This document shows positions 55,676 to 64,000 of a stretch of 64,000 nucleotides of DNA, piece after piece. Position 1 is the stretch's first letter. Each line of letters begins with the position of its first letter. Position numbers and translations under genes: made by a program. Location: contig NZ_RAHW01000005.1 of assembly GCF_004117875.1 (NCBI RefSeq), forward strand, positions 186,001 through 250,000. The letters are read 5' to 3'. The notes below the pieces were generated by a model. It did not search any database, was not told the DNA's origin, and worked only from the letters and a program-made list of their open reading frames with translations. The DNA comes from Geomonas oryzae (GTDB lineage Bacteria; Desulfobacterota; Desulfuromonadia; Geobacterales; Geobacteraceae).

Positions 55676-55795
55676 CCCTTCGCAAAGGGGGGGACGCTAG
55701 AGCTAATGCGGCGCTTGTTGGTAGAAACTCTCTTCTTGGAAGGGACTCTCTCCGGGGGGAAGAGCTCTATATATAAATAACGGATGGAGGGATGG

Positions 55796-56194
55796 ATGAT
55801 TCAATACCTGACGCTGAAAAGCAGGGAGAGGACGGAACTGATAGACATCACGGCCCGGGTGCAGGATCTCGTCGCGGCGGCAATGGTGGGTAGCGGCACC
55901 TGTGACGTCTTCGTACTGCACACGACCGCCGGAGTCACCGTGAACGAAGGGGCAGACCCCGCGGTGAAACGTGACATCGCCAAGTGCCTGGACCAGTTGG
56001 TGCCGGACGCGCACTACTTCACCCACGCGGAAGGCAATTCCGCGGCGCACGTGAAATCGACCCTGGTGGGGACTTGCCAGAGGCTCTTGATCGATCGGGG
56101 CAAGCTTTTGCTGGGGACCTGGCAGGCGCTCTACTTCTGCGAGTTCGACGGGCCGCGGGAGCGGCGCGTGGCGGTGAGGATCAGCGGGGATTAG
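55796..56194 (+). CDS. YjbQ-family (UPF0047) protein, possible alternative thiamine-phosphate synthase
   Basis: 132 residues from the ATG at 55796 (GGAGGG). Signatures: L-H-T-T-A-G-V-T-V-N-E near 41-51, the metal-site H-x-x-x-x-N-S-A-A-H-V-K near 77-88, and Q-A-L-Y-F-C-E-F-D-G. Homologues can replace ThiE in E. coli at a low level, hence the name secondary thiamine-phosphate synthase. It converges on thiL and overlaps its stop by four bases. Confidence 0.9.
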   Translation: MIQYLTLKSRERTELIDITARVQDLVAAAMVGSGTCDVFVLHTTAGVTVNEGADPAVKRDIAKCLDQLVPDAHYFTHAEGNSAAHVKSTLVGTCQRLLIDRGKLLLGTWQALYFCEFDGPRERRVAVRISGD

Positions 56195-57161
56195 GCGAAA
56201 TGATCGAAGCCGCGCCTCGGCGCGCGGTAGGGTGTCCCGTCGGGAGCGGTCAGCTCGATTTCGGAGCCGGCGGTAACCGTCCCTATTACGGCAACGGGAA
56301 CTCCGGCCCGGGCGCAGGCGGCCTTCGCCTCGGCCTCCCTCTCCGGCTGAATACAGAACAGCAGCTCGTAGTCCTCCCCACCCGAAAGCGCCAGGGCGAA
56401 TGGGTCCTCGGCGCACTCGGCCAGGTACTCCGGCGAAAGCGGCAGCTTCGAGAGCTCCAGGCGCGCCCCTACCCCCGACATCGCGCAGATGTGCCCCAGA
56501 TCCTGCAGCACCCCGTCGCTTACGTCGATCATGGCGGTGACGCACCCCGCCTCGGCGAGTGCGATCCCCGCCTCCACCCTCGGGGTCGGGTCGAGCTGCC
56601 GTGAGACCAGGAATCCCTCCCGCTCCCCGCGCATGAGGAGGTCCAGCCCCGCCGCCGCATCACCGACCGTCCCGGTCACGCAGACCAGATCCCCCGGCCG
56701 TGCGCCGCTTCGCTTCAAGACCAGCTCGGGGCGCTGCTCGCCAAGGGCGGTTACCGAGATGGCAAGTCCCCCCTTAGAGGCGCAGGTGTCGCCGCCGACC
56801 AGGGTCGCGCCGAAGCGCTCCGCCTGCTCCAGCATCCCGGCCATGAAGCCGTCCATGAATTCCAGCGGTAAATCCTTCGGGAGGGCTACGCCGAGCAGGA
56901 AGTGGCGCGGGCGCGCCCCCATGGCTGCGACATCGGAGAGGTTTACGGAAAGCGATTTTCTGCCGAGGGTGTGCGCATCGCAGAAGGCGAGGTCGAAGTG
57001 GACCCCCTCCAGGAGCATATCGGAGGTGATGAGGGTGACGAAGCCCTGGGTGGAAACGAGCGCCGCCGCGTCGTCCCCGATGCCCAAAAGCACCGAGGGT
57101 GACGCGGCGACGTGCGCCTTTATCCTGTCGATGAGGCCGAATTCCCCCAGTTCAGCTAGTT

Positions 57162-57165
<4 letters not shown>
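56191..57165 (-). CDS. thiL: Thiamine-monophosphate kinase
   Basis: 324 residues from the TTG at 57165, which overlaps the lon stop (TTGA). PurM-like fold: L-G-I-G-D-D-A-A near 28, [26 protein letters not shown], and S-G-G-E-D-Y-E-L-L are the ThiL motifs. It makes thiamine pyrophosphate, the last step after ThiE. It is coupled to lon, an unusual partner. Confidence 0.95.
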
Positions 57166-59597
<2,432 letters not shown>

Positions 59598-59607
59598 GTA
59601 CTTCTCC

Positions 59608-60048
59608 TTACTCAATCGGGATCTCCCGGATGTGCGGTTTGTCGTTCTTGCGCCAGGGGAACGCCACCGTAAGCAGACCGTTGCGGCAGGTAGCTCTCGC
59701 CCCCTCAAAGTCGGCGCCGGGTGGGACCTCGACGGCCCGGCAGAAGCGCCCGGCGGGGCGCTCGAGGCAGATATAGGTGGCGCCGGGATCGGTCTCCTCG
59801 CGGATGTTCCCCTCGATCACCAGGGTGGAACAGCAAAGGCTGAGGGTGATGTCTTCGCGGTTGCAACCGGGCAGTTCGACCTCGACGACGAACGAGTTGC
59901 CGGTCTCGTAGATGTCCAAAAGCGGGGCATGCTCCTTTTCGGCGACTCCCTCCCGCCCCTCCAGCGTGGTGAGATAACGAAAGATCTCGTCCATCTGCTG
60001 GCGGAACAGGTTCAACCACTCCAACGGCTCCTTCGGAATCACCGCCAT
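59608..60048 (-). CDS. Small heat-shock protein, Hsp20 family
   Basis: 146 residues. The alpha-crystallin domain (about 40-130) has V-E-V-E-L-P-G, I-R-E-E-T and F-C-R-A-V-E-V-P; the usual final A-x-x-x-N-G-L-L motif is present (A-T-C-R-N-G-L-L). It is a holding chaperone and is followed by lon, so the operon is a heat-stress unit. Confidence 0.93.
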   Translation of the reverse strand: MAVIPKEPLEWLNLFRQQMDEIFRYLTTLEGREGVAEKEHAPLLDIYETGNSFVVEVELPGCNREDITLSLCCSTLVIEGNIREETDPGATYICLERPAGRFCRAVEVPPGADFEGARATCRNGLLTVAFPWRKNDKPHIREIPIE

Positions 60049-60106
60049 CTCGTCCCTCTCGCCCGACGCCCTCTTCCCGGCCGCCGGGGCCGTGACCGCT
60101 AAAGAA

Positions 60107-60137
60107 AAACCGGCCCCGTGGTGCCCACCCGGACCGG
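60107..60137 (-). promoter_or_regulatory. Terminator-like hairpin in the hsp20-lon leader
   Basis: ACCGG...CCGGT arms enclose a GC-rich centre, with T residues following on the minus strand, about 60 bases ahead of the hsp20 start. It could attenuate or thermo-regulate the operon. Confidence 0.35.
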
Positions 60138-60144
60138 TGCAGAT

Positions 60145-60173
60145 GATTTAACCATCTTTATCATGAAAGTCAA
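60145..60173 (-). promoter_or_regulatory. Promoter of hsp20-lon
   Basis: On the minus strand TTGACT (60173-60168), 17-base spacer, TAAATC (60150-60145). A GC-rich hairpin with a U-run follows in the leader (60107-60137). Confidence 0.5.
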
Positions 60174-60262
60174 GGTAATCCGCCTTAACCTTGGAGCCCC
60201 CGCGCCAGGCAAGGCTTCCCGGCCGCAAAGGAGCGGTATCGTTAATGATTGGCGTTTTGGAA

Positions 60263-60291
60263 TTGAATTTAGAACCCCCGATGTGTATAAT
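60263..60291 (+). promoter_or_regulatory. Strong promoter of the TPR gene
   Basis: TTGAAT at 60263-60268, 17-base spacer, perfect TATAAT at 60286-60291. Confidence 0.65.
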
Positions 60292-60377
60292 CCGCCATCC
60301 TCGCACGGTCTCCAGGACCGAGCCGCCGGCGCCCACGGCGCCTTCCATGTCCTCATTAAATTTCAAAAGGGCCTTAC

Positions 60378-62309
60378 ATGAAACGATACGTAGCACTTTC
60401 ATCGCTTTTTGCGGTGACCCTGTTCGGCACCGGCTTCAGCTGGCCTTTCCCGGCGACGAACAGCTGCCTGCAGGCGAAGAAGATCATCATGGAGCTCCCG
60501 CCGCAGGCGAGCGAGCAGAAACGAAACGACGCCGAGAAGCGCGTGGCCGAGCTCTGCCCCACCGGCGCCCCGGGGCGTTACCTGAAGGCGCTCGCCTTCG
60601 AGCGCAGCGGCAACATCGACGCAGCCATCCAGGAGTACCGCGAGACGCTCGCGCTAGACCCGGAGTTCTACCCGGCTAGCGGAAACCTCGGTCTTTTGCA
60701 CCAGCAAAAAGGGGCAAGCGAAGAGGCCGCGGTCGAGCTCTCCCAGGGACTAAAGGCCGGCGACCCGCGCTACCACGGCGGGCTGGCCCGTATCCTCGCC
60801 CAAAAAGAGCTGCACCAACTCGCCGTCTTCCACTACACCGAGGCGCTCGCCGCCTTCCCGGAGGACGCCTCCCTGCACGGCGACCTCGCCGTCTCCTACC
60901 AGGCCCTCGGGCAGCAGCAAAAAGCTGAGGACGAGTACCGCAAGGCGCTCGCCATCCAGCCCGGCAACGCACGGGCACGCCTGGGCCTCGGTGCGCTCCT
61001 GCTCGCCCGCGGCGAGACCGACAAGGGTGTCAACGAGCTGAAGCAGGCGGCCATCGCCGACCCGAAGAACAAGGAAGCGCACCGCCTCCTCGCCGAGGGG
61101 TACGCGAAGAAGGGTGACCAGAAGAGCGCCGACTACGAGCGCATGCTCGCCGGAACGACCCCGGTCGAGAAGGACGCCCCCAAGGTCGACCACATGGCGC
61201 TTGCCGAGCAGCACCGGACCGCCAAGGACCTCGACATGGCGATCAGCGAGTACCGCCTGAGGCTTGCCGAGGAGCCCAACGACGCGGTGGCGCAGCAGCG
61301 CCTGGGGGATGCCCTGGTCGCAGCGGGACGCGAAGACGAGGCGATGAACTACTACCGCGACGCGATCAGGAACAAGGCGGAGAACCCGCAGTTGCACCTG
61401 AACCTCGCCGGGATCTACGAGAGGAAAGCGCTCCTCGACGAGGCGGTCGTCGAATACCGCCAGGTGCTCGCGAGCACGCCGGACAACGTCCAGGCGAGAC
61501 AGCGCCTCGCCGACATCTACACCCTGAGGGGGAGCTTCCCCCAGGCGCTCGAGCAGTACCAGGAGCTGGTCAAGCTGACACCTGCCGACGCGGGAGCCCA
61601 GTTGAAGCTCGCAAGGGCCTACGTGAACGCGAAGAACCTCGACTCGGCGATCACCGCGTACCAGACTGCGATCAAACTGGACAGCGAGTCCCTCGATGCC
61701 CACCGCGAGCTCGCCGGGCTTTTGCGCAAACGTAACGAGATGGACCAGGCGGCCGGCGAGTACCAGGAGGTGCTGCGCCTGAAAAAGGACGACCAGGACG
61801 CCCGCACCGCGCTCACCGCGATCTACGTAAAGAACAAGAACTACGACGCCCTCGCGAAGCTCCTGAAGGAAGGGGTCGAGCTTTCACCCACCGACGCCAA
61901 CGCCCACTACAAGCTGGGGCTCGTCTACGAGTTCCAGAAGAACTACGCCGCCGCGACCGACGAGTACAAGGAGGCGGTGAAGCTGAAGGCCGACCACGCG
62001 AAGGCGCTGAACGCGATGGGAAGGGTCCAGATGAAGGACGGCCACATCGCCGAGGCGAAGGAGTCGCTGGAGGCGGCCCGCAAGGCCGACCCGGAACTCG
62101 AGGAGGCCCAGGTCCTTTTGAGCAACATCAAGGACGAGTTCAACCCGGAGCCTAGAAGCTACCGCAAGCACAAGTCCTCGAAGTCTTCCAAGGCGACGAA
62201 GGGGAAGAAAGGGAAGAAGGGGAAGAAGTCCAAGGACAGCGACGACAAGCCGTCCAAGAAATCCTCGAAGAAGAAAAAGAGTTCCAAGAAGAAGCAAAAG
62301 AACGATTAA
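60378..62309 (+). CDS. Secreted TPR-repeat protein with Lys/Ser-rich tail
   Basis: 643 residues; ATG at 60378. An N-terminal signal-like segment (S-S-L-F-A-V-T-L-F-G-T-G-F) is followed by about a dozen tetratricopeptide repeats across residues 60-590 (pattern L-x-x-x-x-x-A-x-x-x-Y-x-x-x-L-x-x-x-P). The final 50 residues are almost only Lys, Ser and Asp (K-S-S-K-S-S-K, K-G-K-K-G-K-K-G-K-K-S-K). A polybasic tail could bind nucleic acid, cell wall or acidic polymers. It is likely periplasmic. Confidence 0.82.
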   Translation: MKRYVALSSLFAVTLFGTGFSWPFPATNSCLQAKKIIMELPPQASEQKRNDAEKRVAELCPTGAPGRYLKALAFERSGNIDAAIQEYRETLALDPEFYPASGNLGLLHQQKGASEEAAVELSQGLKAGDPRYHGGLARILAQKELHQLAVFHYTEALAAFPEDASLHGDLAVSYQALGQQQKAEDEYRKALAIQPGNARARLGLGALLLARGETDKGVNELKQAAIADPKNKEAHRLLAEGYAKKGDQKSADYERMLAGTTPVEKDAPKVDHMALAEQHRTAKDLDMAISEYRLRLAEEPNDAVAQQRLGDALVAAGREDEAMNYYRDAIRNKAENPQLHLNLAGIYERKALLDEAVVEYRQVLASTPDNVQARQRLADIYTLRGSFPQALEQYQELVKLTPADAGAQLKLARAYVNAKNLDSAITAYQTAIKLDSESLDAHRELAGLLRKRNEMDQAAGEYQEVLRLKKDDQDARTALTAIYVKNKNYDALAKLLKEGVELSPTDANAHYKLGLVYEFQKNYAAATDEYKEAVKLKADHAKALNAMGRVQMKDGHIAEAKESLEAARKADPELEEAQVLLSNIKDEFNPEPRSYRKHKSSKSSKATKGKKGKKGKKSKDSDDKPSKKSSKKKKSSKKKQKND

Positions 62310-62336
62310 AGCCGCTGCGGCAGGAACCGAACACGA

Positions 62337-62362
62337 AGCAGCCCGAAAGGGCTGCTTTTTTT
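62337..62362 (+). terminator. Terminator of the TPR gene
   Basis: Stem AGCAGCCC / GGGCTGCT with tetraloop GAAA, followed by seven T residues. Confidence 0.93.
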
Positions 62363-62384
62363 GTCGGCGCCGCTTGGCACACCA

Positions 62385-62413
62385 AAGAAAAAAGGCCGGG
62401 GTTGCCCCCGGCC
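62385..62413 (-). terminator. Terminator of the RlpA-like gene
   Basis: Stem GGCCGGGG / CCCCGGCC with loop TTGC; the A-run at 62385-62393 provides the U-run on the minus strand. Confidence 0.88.
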
Positions 62414-62449
62414 TTTTCCTCTGTTCGCCCAGATTGTATTTTGATGTTT

Positions 62450-62914
62450 CTAGGATTCGCCTTCGGTGAGCGGGATGATGGCCACTTTGGCCTTCCCTTC
62501 TCCGAAGAAACCCAGCTTCCTTGCCGCAGCCCGTGAAAGATCGATGAACGGGAAACTCTTCTTGCGGCAACGGTCGTTGATAACAACCGTGACTTCCTTG
62601 TCGTTGGCGAGGTTTCTGACGAGAACCTTGGTCCCCAACGGCAGGCTCTGGTGGGCGGCGGTCAACTTCTCCGGATGGTAACGCTCTCCGGAGGTGGTCG
62701 CCCTGCCGTGGAACTTCCTGGCATAGTAGGTCGCTATGCCGATCAGCTTTTTCACCACCGATTTTTGCTGCGGTTCTACTTTTTCAACAGAGGATTCTGC
62801 TACCGGTTTTACTACTTGTTCTGAAGCCAGCAGGGGAAGCGTGTGGATCGGGAGGAGCATCAGGGCCAGGGCGACTATACGCACCAGCCTGAGACTCCGC
62901 TCGGGTGATGCCAT
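62450..62914 (-). CDS. RlpA-like septal ring lytic transglycosylase
   Basis: 154 residues from the ATG at 62914 (AGGAGGT). Signal sequence (about 10-30) and a double-psi beta-barrel: A-T-Y-Y-A-R-K-F-H-G-R-A-T-T-S-G-E-R, L-T-A-A-H-Q-S-L-P-L-G-T, V-T-V-V-I-N-D-R. The catalytic Glu, His and Asp positions of RlpA are present. The short form lacks the SPOR domain, so septal targeting is not evident. The usual D-R-G-P-F after the Asp is replaced by D-R-C-R-K-K-S-F. Confidence 0.82.
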   Translation of the reverse strand: MASPERSLRLVRIVALALMLLPIHTLPLLASEQVVKPVAESSVEKVEPQQKSVVKKLIGIATYYARKFHGRATTSGERYHPEKLTAAHQSLPLGTKVLVRNLANDKEVTVVINDRCRKKSFPFIDLSRAAARKLGFFGEGKAKVAIIPLTEGES

Positions 62915-63021
62915 GCGCACCTCCTTTGTTGGGCGAGGCATCCGTATAACATACCCCCGCGGCGAAGTCAAGTTCCAATGAGCCCGCAGGCGGCCAACCC
63001 TTTAATCCTGCGTAGTTTTTT

Positions 63022-64000
63022 CTACCTGACGGCGGACGCCTGTACCGGCGCGGCTTCGTGCCCCCCAACCTCCTCGGGGCGCCGACCGATGTTGGTCGTG
63101 TCGTTAATGATGACCACCTCGCGCGTGGTGCCGTCCACCTCGGCGGTCGGGAACGCGTGCCTTTTGAGGACGAACCACTTCCCGGTTTCCTTGTGCAAAA
63201 GCTCGATCCCCGGAGCGGCCAGGTGCTCCTTGAGTCCCTGCTCCTCGAGGAACGAGATGCAGTCGCGCCCGACGATGTCACGGTGCGCCTTGCCGGTGAA
63301 GGTCTCCACGGCACGGTTGAAGCGGCGGATCTTGCCGTACTGGTCGGAGAGGATGAACATGTCGGAGATGCAGTCCATGATCTCCTCCCACTCGCGCCGG
63401 ATCCCCTCCATCTGGTGGAAGACGTTCTTCAGCTCCTCGTGCTTCATGTAAAGGCGTGCGTCGCTCTCGAGGAGTTCCCGCTCCATCTGGCGCTGGTCGG
63501 TGACGTCGCGCGAGATGGCGATCAGGCAGGCTTCCCCCTGGTACTCGATGACGTCGGCGGACCATAAAAGCTCGCGGATCTCGCCGGACTTCACCCGGAA
63601 GCGGACGTCCAGGTTGCGCACATGGCCGTGCTCGTTCAGAAGCTTCAGCATCACCATCCTGGCGTCGGAGTCCGCCCAAAGCTGCAGGTCGGTCGAGGTC
63701 CTGCCGATGACCTCCTCCCTGCGGTAGCCGGTGATCTCCTGGAACGCCTCGTTGACGTCGATGTAGGTGCCGTCCTCGGCGCGGGTGATGACGATGGAGT
63801 CGGGGCTCGCATGGAAGGCCTTGGAGAACTTCTCTTCGGAGTTTCTTAGCGCCTGTTCCGCCTCGATGCGCCAGGTGATGTCCTGGGCGGTGCCCAACAT
63901 GTGCAGCGGTTTTCCCTGCGCGTCGTAGGTCACCTCGCCCCGCGCCGACAGGGTGCGGACCGCCCCGCTTGCCAGCACGATGCGGTAGTCCATCTGGTAA
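63022..64000 (-). CDS. Multi-PAS signalling protein, 5' end outside window
   Basis: The frame is open through the right edge, so the N-terminus is missing; an internal ATG lies at 63993. The visible 326 residues contain the tail of one PAS/PAC (Y-Q-M-D-Y-R-I-V, A-Q-D-I-T-W), a full PAS (F-S-K-A-F-H-A-S-P-D-S-I-V-I-T-R) with PAC (I-S-R-D-V-T-D), and a third PAS (E-E-I-M-D-C-I-S-D-M-F-I-L-S-D-Q). The C-terminus ends after the third PAS without a kinase, cyclase or HD domain. Any output domain must be upstream. The ligand is not evident. Confidence 0.75.
   Translation of the reverse strand, partial: YQMDYRIVLASGAVRTLSARGEVTYDAQGKPLHMLGTAQDITWRIEAEQALRNSEEKFSKAFHASPDSIVITRAEDGTYIDVNEAFQEITGYRREEVIGRTSTDLQLWADSDARMVMLKLLNEHGHVRNLDVRFRVKSGEIRELLWSADVIEYQGEACLIAISRDVTDQRQMERELLESDARLYMKHEELKNVFHQMEGIRREWEEIMDCISDMFILSDQYGKIRRFNRAVETFTGKAHRDIVGRDCISFLEEQGLKEHLAAPGIELLHKETGKWFVLKRHAFPTAEVDGTTREVVIINDTTNIGRRPEEVGGHEAAPVQASAVR

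Larger units (their letters stand above)
55344..55795. other. 452-base intergenic region carrying a mini-element
   Basis: Apart from the inverted-repeat element at 55419-55675, the flanks hold C-run/G-run sequence (CCCCCCTTTG at about 55411, CAAAGGGGGGG at about 55683) that forms a further inverted pair, and the promoter and ribosome site of yjbQ at the right end. No intact transposase or other gene was seen. Confidence 0.45.
60049..60377. other. Divergent intergenic region hsp20 / TPR gene
   Basis: About 330 bases with one promoter in each direction (60145-60173 leftward, 60263-60291 rightward), the leader hairpin of hsp20, and an 80-base leader of the TPR gene. No other gene. Confidence 0.5.

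Overview
The window is about 64 kb of GC-rich, gene-dense chromosome. It looks like a member of the Geobacterales (Geobacter / Geomonas / Citrifermentans type). The evidence is a seven-haem c-type cytochrome with a cytochrome b partner, periplasmic haem-c sensor proteins, the soluble NADPH:Fe(III) reductase-type pair SfrB/SfrA, an IclR regulator two genes from that pair, pyruvate phosphate dikinase, and many two-component and chemotaxis genes. No prophage, conjugative element, CRISPR array, rRNA or tRNA was seen. Accessory DNA is limited to dispersed palindromic repeats and one small inverted-repeat element.

Layout. 1-3.6 kb: a membrane redox operon (multihaem cytochrome, cytochrome b, haem sensor without a transmitter, membrane proteins). 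4-8.5 kb (minus): sfrB-sfrA. 8.9-11.2 kb: a FapA-type protein and coaE. 11.2-12.0 kb (minus): IclR regulator. 12.35-14.0 kb: histidine kinase with the same haem-sensor fold as the first operon. 14.1-17.7 kb: thiamine operon thiS-thiG-thiE, then a YhcC-type radical SAM enzyme, a FAH-family hydrolase and a 47-residue gene with an in-frame UGA followed by a SECIS-like hairpin. 17.7-24.5 kb (minus): yaaR, a cold-shock gene, ppdK, glyQ-glyS. 24.7-27.3 kb: a MerA-like reductase and an HD-GYP response regulator. 27.3-34.5 kb (minus): NlpC/P60 peptidase, polysaccharide deacetylase, def-fmt-DUF116, an Isf-like flavoprotein and a thiolase-fold protein. 34.6-37.1 kb: VOC protein, SH3-like protein, and an aminotransferase behind an alanine-rich leader peptide and terminator. 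37.3-42.6 kb: chemotaxis operon cheR-mcp-cheW-cheY-cheA-cheC. 42.7-45.8 kb: lolA, yajQ, rimO, dksA-like. 46-52.5 kb (minus): NapH-like ferredoxin, ttcA-like, small siroheme reductase, bifunctional homocysteine methyltransferase/MTHFR and a CBS-pyrophosphatase. 52.6-57.2 kb: DedA, transaldolase, YHS protein, folK, TPR protein, a mini-element, yjbQ, thiL. 57.2-60.0 kb (minus): hsp20-lon. 60.4-64 kb: a large TPR protein, an RlpA-like protein and a PAS protein cut by the window edge.

The genes form many short, tightly packed operons. ATGA/GTGA/TTGA stop-start overlaps are common (cytochrome/cytochrome b, thiG/thiE, mcp/cheW, VOC/SH3, lon/thiL, pyrophosphatase/MTHFR). GTG and TTG starts are common and were chosen where a strong ribosome site supports them.

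The two most interesting signals are (i) the probable small selenoprotein at 17545-17688, with a zinc-ribbon-like cysteine pattern, and (ii) a complete classical attenuator at 35574-35746. In the attenuator a 26-codon leader peptide with five consecutive Ala codons can control a 13-bp terminator ahead of an aminotransferase gene. Other notable items are palindromic repeats inserted in frame into the methyltransferase/MTHFR gene, an EF-hand in the multihaem cytochrome, a ThiS with residues beyond its Gly-Gly, and a thiolase-fold protein without the usual catalytic cysteines. All functional calls rest on reading the sequence and recalled family knowledge; no database search was run.
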